Source: Bacteroidota bacterium (lineage in GTDB: Bacteria > Bacteroidota > Bacteroidia > UBA7662). Taken from it: a stretch of 27,111 nt of DNA. This document shows positions 21,308 to 27,111 of the stretch, piece by piece (the first letter of the stretch is position 1; each line of letters opens with the position of its first letter). The stretch lies in NCBI GenBank assembly GCA_016868875.1, contig VGFN01000007.1, positions 1 to 27,111 of the forward strand, given 5' to 3'. The notes beneath the pieces were generated by a model, which was not told the origin of the DNA, did no database searches, and saw only the letters and a program-made list of their open reading frames with translations. Made by a program: the position numbers and the translations under genes.

Positions 21308-23766
21308 ATCTGCTAATTCGTAAAACCTATCGGTTCGCTATCCTTCTTGGGGTGCTGCATTTGCTGCACGCCCCTAATTGTTTTGCAAAGGATTCGGAGG
21401 AACCTCCTCGCAAAATTCCACGCTATACTGTATCGGGTTACCTAAGGGGTCAGAACGGTGAAAATCTGCTTGGGGCAACCGTCAAAGTCGAAGGGGCAGG
21501 CTTGGGAACTGCGAGCAATACCTACGGGTATTACGCGCTCACTTTGGATTCAGGAACCCATGTGCTCAGCGTTCAATACCTGGGCTACATGACCATTCAG
21601 CAAACCATAACGCTGGTTGCCAGCAAGCAGATCAATTTCACCCTGCAAGAAACCAGTATTCAGGCTGCAGAGGTGGTGGTTTTGGGTCGGCGAGAAGATG
21701 CCAACGTAACCCAGGGCCGGATGAGTGTCAGCGAAGTGGATATCAAGCAAGTCAAGAGCTTACCTGCTTTGATGGGGGAGGCGGATATTCTCAAAACCAT
21801 TCAGCTTCTGCCCGGCATCAAAAATGGAGGAGAAGGGACCACGGGCTTTTATGTCCGGGGTGGAGGTCCAGACCAAAACTTAATTCTCTTGGATGAGGCC
21901 GTGGTTTACAACGCTTCGCATTTGTTCGGATTCTTCTCGGTATTCAATGCCGATGCTTTGGCCAACTCTCAAATCATCAAGGGGGGAATGCCGGCGGAAT
22001 ACGGGGGTAGGATTTCATCCGTTTTGGACCTAAGCATGCGGGAAGGGAATAACCAAAAGTTTGTGACCCAAGGTGGCTTGGGTTTGATCGCATCCCGTTT
22101 TACCACCGAAGGGCCGCTCAAACAGGGCAAAGCATCCTACATCTTGTCGGGTAGGCGCACTTACCTTGATGTCTTGGTGGATCCCTTGATTCCTGAAGAT
22201 GCCACCGCCAAAGGCTCTGGATATTATTTCTACGACCTTAACGCCAAAATCAATTGGCAGCCAAGCCCCAAAGACAGGCTGTACGCCTCGGCTTACCTTG
22301 GCAAAGATGTTTTTAATTTCAATAACCGCGAAAACGGTTTTCAATTTGATATACCTTGGGGGAATACTACCGCGACTTTGCGTTGGAACCGCATCCTTGG
22401 CCCCAGAGTTTTTGTGAATCATTCCTTGATCTACAGCGATTTCAATTTTGGAACGGGCTTCAAGCAAAATGATTTTCAATTACGCTTGAATTCCGGGGTT
22501 CGTAACGTTACGCTCAAGCAGGATTTTGATATCCATTTGAGTACGGGTCATCGCCTCAAAGCAGGGAGCCAATGGATAAGGCATTGGTTTCTACCTTCGG
22601 TGGTCCAGGGACGGACCGGGGAATTCGATATTCAGACCAACAACATTCCCCGACTAAACGCCATTGAATGGGCTGCCTATCTACGGGATGAATGGGATAT
22701 CAACGAGCAATGGCAAATCAATGCGGGGCTTCGATTTGCCATGTTTCAACAATACGGACCTTACAGTTATGAACGCTACAAGGACCTATCCTTGGTAGAA
22801 AGATTGGACAGTGTTGGATTCGCTCCCGGTCGTAAGGTGGTTTTCTATCCGGGGTGGGAACCGCGGTTCAACCTTCGATACTTGATTAACAAGCAGTCTT
22901 CATTCAAAGTTGGCATTACCCGCAATTTGCAGTTTATTCATTTGGCTTCTTCATCGGGGACTTCACTGCCTGCAGATTTGTGGATCCCCAGCACCCTCAA
23001 AGTCAAGCCCCAAATTGGGATTCAATATGCCGTAGGATATTTCCGGAATTTTGCAAGCAATACGTTCGAAACCTCTGTGGAATTGTATTACAAGGACCTG
23101 CGCAACCAAATTGATTTCCGGGAAGGCGCCATCAACGGTTTCAATCCGTTGATCGAGAATGACTTGGTCTTCGGGCGAGGGGAGGCCTATGGAGCAGAAT
23201 TTTTGCTGAAGAAAGCCAAAGGTGCGTTGAGCGGATGGATTGGTTACACCCTGTCATGGACCAACCGAAATTTTCCCGATATTATGAACGGGAAGACCTA
23301 TCCTTACAAATTCGATCGTCGGCATGATTTATCCGTGGTGGCTTCCTGGATCCGAAGCCCAAGGTGGAAATTTTCCGGAACCTTTGTTTTATCGACGGGT
23401 AATGCGTACACGCTGCCTGAGTCACGTTATTTCTTCGAGGGTCAAATCATCGATCAAATAGGGGACAGGAATTCCTTTCGATTACCGAACTACCATCGAT
23501 TGGATTTCTCGGCGGTGTACACGCCTCGGCCCGAACGATCAAATCCACCCACGATGGTTTCTGGATCAGAACCAAGCTTGGGGAGACGAAGTCGTTACCT
23601 CGGGGAATGGGTCTTCGCGGTGTATAACATTTACAGCCGATTAAATCCTTTCTTTATCTATCTGGATAACGAAGGCTCTTTGCAACAAAACTCACTCAAA
23701 GTCCAGGCGAAGCAGGTTTCGTTGTTCCCAATCATTCCTTCGATCACCTGGAACTTTAAATTTTGA
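21289..23766 (+). CDS. TonB-dependent outer-membrane receptor with CarboxypepD-reg N-domain
   Basis: The protein imports a ligand across the outer membrane using TonB energy. Order: signal peptide (YRFAILLGVLHLLHAPNCFA), a carboxypeptidase-regulatory-like domain (YTVSGYLRGQNGENLLGATV to NFTLQE), a plug (LPALMGEADILKTIQLLPG, YVRGGGPDQNLILLDE, GGMPAEYGGRISSVLDL), and a long beta-barrel ending in NFKF, with the terminal Phe needed for barrel insertion. No ATG precedes the signal in frame without overlapping 166 bases of the subtilase; TTG at 21289 gives 825 residues and a 19-base overlap. CTG at 21304 would make a CTGA overlap. The barrel architecture with a following DUF4249 lipoprotein is a known Bacteroidota pair. 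Ligand unknown. Confidence 0.9.
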   Translation: MSHRSLNLLIRKTYRFAILLGVLHLLHAPNCFAKDSEEPPRKIPRYTVSGYLRGQNGENLLGATVKVEGAGLGTASNTYGYYALTLDSGTHVLSVQYLGYMTIQQTITLVASKQINFTLQETSIQAAEVVVLGRREDANVTQGRMSVSEVDIKQVKSLPALMGEADILKTIQLLPGIKNGGEGTTGFYVRGGGPDQNLILLDEAVVYNASHLFGFFSVFNADALANSQIIKGGMPAEYGGRISSVLDLSMREGNNQKFVTQGGLGLIASRFTTEGPLKQGKASYILSGRRTYLDVLVDPLIPEDATAKGSGYYFYDLNAKINWQPSPKDRLYASAYLGKDVFNFNNRENGFQFDIPWGNTTATLRWNRILGPRVFVNHSLIYSDFNFGTGFKQNDFQLRLNSGVRNVTLKQDFDIHLSTGHRLKAGSQWIRHWFLPSVVQGRTGEFDIQTNNIPRLNAIEWAAYLRDEWDINEQWQINAGLRFAMFQQYGPYSYERYKDLSLVERLDSVGFAPGRKVVFYPGWEPRFNLRYLINKQSSFKVGITRNLQFIHLASSSGTSLPADLWIPSTLKVKPQIGIQYAVGYFRNFASNTFETSVELYYKDLRNQIDFREGAINGFNPLIENDLVFGRGEAYGAEFLLKKAKGALSGWIGYTLSWTNRNFPDIMNGKTYPYKFDRRHDLSVVASWIRSPRWKFSGTFVLSTGNAYTLPESRYFFEGQIIDQIGDRNSFRLPNYHRLDFSAVYTPRPERSNPPTMVSGSEPSLGRRSRYLGEWVFAVYNIYSRLNPFFIYLDNEGSLQQNSLKVQAKQVSLFPIIPSITWNFKF

Positions 23767-23770
23767 GAAG

Positions 23771-24742
23771 ATGAAGGGGCTTTTATTCCATCCAACAGCA
23801 CGAAAGTCGCTTTTCTGGTTATGGAGTTCCATGCTGCTGATGGGCTGTGAGAAAAATATCACCCTGGATTTACCCCCACCGAAGCCATACCTCGTGGTTT
23901 ACGGGGTGGTAGAGCCTGATTCCCTGATCAAAGTGAGCCTTAGCCGAAATTCTGCGTATTTCGATCCTGTGGATTTGAATGCCGTTCTTAATCTTTTGGA
24001 CTATCGGGCCACCGTGATTGCCTCCTGCCTTGATTCCTTGGGGAATACCGTGGTGGATACCTTGAGACCTTTACAGCTTCCGGAATTTCCTATCCTTCAG
24101 TATTGGACGGTCTTCAATTATGTGGGGAACAAAATTCGTGGCCAGTATAACAAGGTTTATCATTTGCGCATTGTGCATCCTGACCATGAAATAACTGCTA
24201 CGACCTTGGTCCCACCGCCTTCCCGAATGGATTCCATCTGGACCCGAACGCGGGCTGCCATCCAAAGGCAGTCCAATCCCTCGGCGACCCCAACAAGAAG
24301 GGATAGCGAACTGGTCCAACTGTATTACCGTTACCGTGATCCGCAGGCCACTGGCGATCAGGTTCGGGTTTTTACCAAATCCAACAGCGAGGTCCAGTGG
24401 TCAACCGCTTTCAACTCTGTTTACGACGATCAATTCTTCAACGGCCAATCCATTGACTTTGTGTTACCACGAGGCAAAGAAGCTTATTTGTTCAACGATT
24501 CCACCACCTTTGAGGAGTTTGGTTTGTTTCAAGCTGAGGATACCATCGATATCAAATGGGCATCGATTGACCGTACCGGTTTCTTGTTCTGGCGTAGCCT
24601 GGCGCAGGCCGCAGGAGGTGGGGGCGGTCCCTTCGGGGCCCAACCCACGGTGACCACGAATTTGAAGGCTCTGCGCGGTGGTGCCTTGGGGCTATGGGCA
24701 GGGTACGGGTCGGTACATTATCGGTACATCGTACCCAAGTAA
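23771..24742 (+). CDS. DUF4249 family surface lipoprotein
   Basis: The 323-residue product has a lipoprotein signal with lipobox LLMGC (cysteine at residue 26), followed by a mature start of KNITLDLP, which resembles the ITLDLP/EIDLP start of DUF4249 proteins. The body is beta-rich with YLVVYGVVEPDSLIKVSLSRN near residues 40-60, a motif region typical of the family. It ends with a Gly-rich turn and HYRYIVPK. The gene starts four bases after the receptor stop, preceded by GAGAAG. DUF4249 proteins usually follow TonB-dependent receptors of this type and may act as the external partner in the way SusD does for SusC; that role is inference. No carbohydrate genes are nearby. Confidence 0.88.
   Translation: MKGLLFHPTARKSLFWLWSSMLLMGCEKNITLDLPPPKPYLVVYGVVEPDSLIKVSLSRNSAYFDPVDLNAVLNLLDYRATVIASCLDSLGNTVVDTLRPLQLPEFPILQYWTVFNYVGNKIRGQYNKVYHLRIVHPDHEITATTLVPPPSRMDSIWTRTRAAIQRQSNPSATPTRRDSELVQLYYRYRDPQATGDQVRVFTKSNSEVQWSTAFNSVYDDQFFNGQSIDFVLPRGKEAYLFNDSTTFEEFGLFQAEDTIDIKWASIDRTGFLFWRSLAQAAGGGGGPFGAQPTVTTNLKALRGGALGLWAGYGSVHYRYIVPK
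24701..24736. repeat. Nested GTAC inverted repeats at the DUF4249 3' end
   Basis: Four GTAC sites (24703, 24713, 24724, 24731) fall within 32 bases. GGGTAC (24701-24706) pairs with GTACCC (24731-24736), and the inner two GTAC sites can pair with a seven-base loop, so a two-part hairpin is possible. It spans the end of the coding region, just before the 47-base gap to trxB. No T-tract follows, so it is more likely an mRNA-stability or pausing structure than a terminator. Confidence 0.3.
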
Positions 24743-24789
24743 ACATCGTATTTTCGCGAGGTCATTTCTTTAAAAGCGACGCCACCATC

Positions 24790-25722
24790 ATGGAACATCA
24801 TGCCGTCCTCATCATCGGTTCCGGGCCTGCCGGATATACCGCCGCGATTTACGCTGCAAGGGCAGGACTTAACCCTCTTCTGTACCAAGGTCTCCAACCC
24901 GGTGGCCAACTGACCATCACCACCGAAGTCGAAAATTACCCGGGCTATGCAGCAGGGGTCCAAGGGCCTCAGATGATGGAAGACTTCCGGCAACAAGCAT
25001 TGCGCATGGGGACCGATATACGTTACGGTATCGTCACCAAGGTTGATTTGAACGCCCATCCCAAACGCATCACCGTGGATGGCCAAGTAGAATTGACGGC
25101 CGATGCTGTCATTATCGCTACCGGTGCTTCCGCCAAGTGGTTGGGTTTGCCATCTGAACAGCGATTGAACGGTCACGGCGTATCGGCATGCGCGGTATGC
25201 GATGGATTTTTCTTCAGGGGTCAAGATGTGGCGGTCGTAGGCGGTGGGGATACGGCTGCAGAGGAGGCGACCTACCTGGCCAAAATATGCAAGTCCGTTC
25301 ATTTGATTGTCCGAAGGGACGAACTAAGAGCGTCCAAAGCCATGCAAGAAAGGGTTTTTCGCACCCCGAATTTGACGGTTCACTGGAACAGCGAAACCGA
25401 TGAAATCTTAGGTGGTGATCAAGTGGAAGGCGTACGACTCCGCAATACGGTGGATGGGAGCCTTCGAGAAATTGCGGTTCAAGGCTTCTTTGTGGCGATA
25501 GGGCACACACCGAATACATCGCTGTTCCAAGGTCAGTTGGATATGGACGAGACGGGTTACCTGCTCACGTTGCCCGGTTCCACACGGACCAAGATCGAAG
25601 GGGTTTTCGCGGCAGGAGACGCCCAAGACAAAATTTATCGGCAAGCGGTAACCGCTGCGGGTACCGGATGCATGGCCGCCCTCGATGCGGAGCGTTGGCT
25701 TGCGGCAAGGGGTCACGCGTAG
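24790..25722 (+). CDS. trxB: Thioredoxin-disulfide reductase
   Basis: TrxB reduces thioredoxin with NADPH and FAD in the cytoplasm. From the ATG at 24790 the product has 310 residues: the FAD motif IIGSGPAGYTAA, PGGQLTITTEVENYPG, the redox-active CAVC (C134 and C137), the NADPH motif VVGGGDTAAEEA, and the closing FAD motif GVFAAGDAQD. The upstream open frame to 24694 would overlap the DUF4249 gene and adds no family sequence. It follows 47 bases after DUF4249 with no clear -7 box, so it may be cotranscribed with the mnmA group or have its own promoter. It is convergent with the oxidase gene, with eight bases between stops. Confidence 0.96.
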   Translation: MEHHAVLIIGSGPAGYTAAIYAARAGLNPLLYQGLQPGGQLTITTEVENYPGYAAGVQGPQMMEDFRQQALRMGTDIRYGIVTKVDLNAHPKRITVDGQVELTADAVIIATGASAKWLGLPSEQRLNGHGVSACAVCDGFFFRGQDVAVVGGGDTAAEEATYLAKICKSVHLIVRRDELRASKAMQERVFRTPNLTVHWNSETDEILGGDQVEGVRLRNTVDGSLREIAVQGFFVAIGHTPNTSLFQGQLDMDETGYLLTLPGSTRTKIEGVFAAGDAQDKIYRQAVTAAGTGCMAALDAERWLAARGHA

Positions 25723-25730
25723 AGCGCAGT

Positions 25731-27029
25731 TCAGGCTTTGACCTGCAGGGCCATACAGGCTACTCGTCTGCCCATTTCAGGCCCAAGGGCCATTCCCATA
25801 CCGTTCATGCCCGCTACCAACCAGTCTCCGTTTTGCAAATCCAAACAATGCGGAAGTCCGGATTGGGTAAAGCCCATGGTGCCGCTCCAACGTGATTCCC
25901 ATTCCAAATCAGGCGGCAGGCCCAATACATCCACAGAATAGGCTTTTAAATATGCACTTATTCGTTGGTTTTCAGACCATTCAGTGGTTTGCTCTGAAGT
26001 GAAATCTTGGTTACGTCCTCCACCCAAGAGCAAGCGACCGGCATGGGTACGGTAATAGAGGTAACCGCGATCTGCATGGTAGTTACCGTTCAATCGTGCG
26101 ATATCCACGGCTTTCAGTGGAGCAGATGCCCACATTTGTCCACGCTGTGGAATTACGGAATCGCTGTGGTCGATTTGCAAATCTTTGGTTAAAGCATTGG
26201 TAGCGTAAATAACACTTTTAGACTTGATATTGACCGTATTAACAAATTTCGGTGAAATATCATGGCCAAACGGACCTACGGGTTTTACCACCAAGCCATG
26301 ACCATCTCGTTGGACAAGCTCTAGGCCTTCTTGAATGCGAATTCCCAGATTTCGAGCATAGCGTAGGAGGGACTCTCTGAGGAGAAAAGGGTTGACTTGC
26401 CCTTCCCAAGCCATGGGAATCTGCCCCGTGGCTACAGGGCCCCAAGGAGATGAATGGGCTGTATTTCCCCTGGGAAACGCTTGCCATTCTCCGAAATAAG
26501 GGGTTGGCAATGGCTTGTGGCGTGTAGCCCCTTTTTGGCGACGTTTGGGAGTGAATGGAAGAGCACGAGCCGCAGCAGATTCGAGTACAGCGTTCAAGGA
26601 GGGTAAATTCGAGATGACTGCTTCATGCGATGGAACCGCATGGGAATAGGGCGATTTCTCCATCGCCATGACCTCATAACCACGCACATTGCGAAGCCCA
26701 ATTGCATTTCCACCCAATAAATACAGGGTTCTTTGAATACCGGCCCATTTAGCCGCAAGGAGATCGATGAGAGAGTCCTCACCAAGATTTTCGTAATCCG
26801 CCAAGAGCTCGGATGGAGAACCTAGGCACAGGAAGCCTGCATTACGGGTACTGGCTACGGCGCCCAGTGAACGGGCCTCCAAGACCAAGACTTTCATTCG
26901 AGGATTTCGCCTTTTGATTTCGATGGCGGCATGCAAGCCGGTCACACCTGCGCCAACGATCACAAAATCCCAGGCTTCGGAAAAGGCGCTTTTTTCCCAA
27001 TACGATAATTCGATTTGGCCTGATTGCAT
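25731..27029 (-). CDS. FAD-dependent oxidoreductase of the D-amino-acid-oxidase/glycine-oxidase type
   Basis: The 432-residue product has an N-terminal Rossmann motif VIVGAGVTGLHAA and then ASTRNAGFLC, the SGRN(G/A)G-like segment seen where FAD binds in DAO-family enzymes. A C-terminal segment WLVAGMNGMGMALGPEMG is the second FAD region. No signal peptide is present, so it is cytoplasmic. The ATG at 27029 is chosen; an upstream TTG at 27050 adds seven residues. The substrate (amino acid, sarcosine-like amine or other) cannot be read from sequence. It stands alone on the minus strand next to trxB; the upstream 82 bases to the window edge are AT-rich with no exact TAnnTTTG box, although a TATTTTG string lies near 27048-27054. 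Confidence 0.85.
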   Translation of the reverse strand: MQSGQIELSYWEKSAFSEAWDFVIVGAGVTGLHAAIEIKRRNPRMKVLVLEARSLGAVASTRNAGFLCLGSPSELLADYENLGEDSLIDLLAAKWAGIQRTLYLLGGNAIGLRNVRGYEVMAMEKSPYSHAVPSHEAVISNLPSLNAVLESAAARALPFTPKRRQKGATRHKPLPTPYFGEWQAFPRGNTAHSSPWGPVATGQIPMAWEGQVNPFLLRESLLRYARNLGIRIQEGLELVQRDGHGLVVKPVGPFGHDISPKFVNTVNIKSKSVIYATNALTKDLQIDHSDSVIPQRGQMWASAPLKAVDIARLNGNYHADRGYLYYRTHAGRLLLGGGRNQDFTSEQTTEWSENQRISAYLKAYSVDVLGLPPDLEWESRWSGTMGFTQSGLPHCLDLQNGDWLVAGMNGMGMALGPEMGRRVACMALQVKA

Positions 27030-27111
27030 AGGGGTCAAAAAAAATACCAAAATAGAATATCTGGGCAGAAGGGCGATATGGCCTTTTTATTATTATACAT
27101 AATATTAATTA

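Noticed and set aside
22030..22479. A 149-codon open frame antisense to the TonB receptor
   Set aside because: It is contained in a clear receptor gene and has no recognisable features.

Overview
This window looks like chromosomal DNA of a Bacteroidota bacterium, most likely a Flavobacteriales-type lineage of middling GC content. The evidence is the gene order exbB-exbD-tonB-folC, the cluster Leu/Glu dehydrogenase-nusB-DUF1573-yajC-coaE with a long-form NusB, a DUF3276 (PUR-alpha-like) protein, a TonB-dependent receptor paired with a DUF4249 lipoprotein, a subtilase with a Por-secretion (T9SS)-like tail, and -7 boxes of the Bacteroidota type TAnnTTTG. I saw no insertion sequence, prophage, CRISPR array, tRNA or rRNA. 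Nearly every base is coding, and no gene-free stretch exceeds 300 bases.

Layout. (1) 1-3686, minus strand: ExbB/ExbD/TonB energy-transduction genes run into folC and rnhA; rnhA is cut by the left edge. (2) 3904-9027, plus strand: gyrA, a secreted TPR protein and a NOL1/NOP2/Sun-type rRNA m5C methyltransferase, whose 3' end overlaps coaE tail-to-tail by 34 bp. (3) 8994-12496, minus strand: a tightly overlapped operon, leucine-type dehydrogenase > nusB > DUF1573 lipoprotein > yajC > coaE. (4) 12585-15823, plus strand: an ABC exporter, DUF3276, a MazG/HisE-like NTP pyrophosphohydrolase and MsrA. (5) 15845-18341, minus strand: a 93-residue conserved-looking hypothetical > PhnP-like MBL hydrolase > thioredoxin-like protein > dapD. 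(6) 18408-25722, plus strand: mnmA > S8 subtilase > TonB-dependent receptor > DUF4249 lipoprotein > trxB, mostly overlapping or nearly touching. (7) 25731-27029, minus strand: an FAD-dependent amine/amino-acid oxidase-like protein.

Working together. Most genes are housekeeping: DNA supercoiling, folate and CoA synthesis, lysine/peptidoglycan precursor, tRNA and rRNA modification, protein export and redox repair. The accessory part is the subtilase-receptor-lipoprotein block at 19571-24742. It reads as a coupled outer-membrane unit that could cut an external protein and import the products, and the ExbB/ExbD/TonB complex at the left end could in principle energise it. This is the best candidate for an undescribed system, but the evidence is architecture and overlap only.

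Genes in this segment often couple through stop/start overlaps (ATGA, GTGA, TTGA), so several starts given here are GTG or TTG rather than the nearest ATG.
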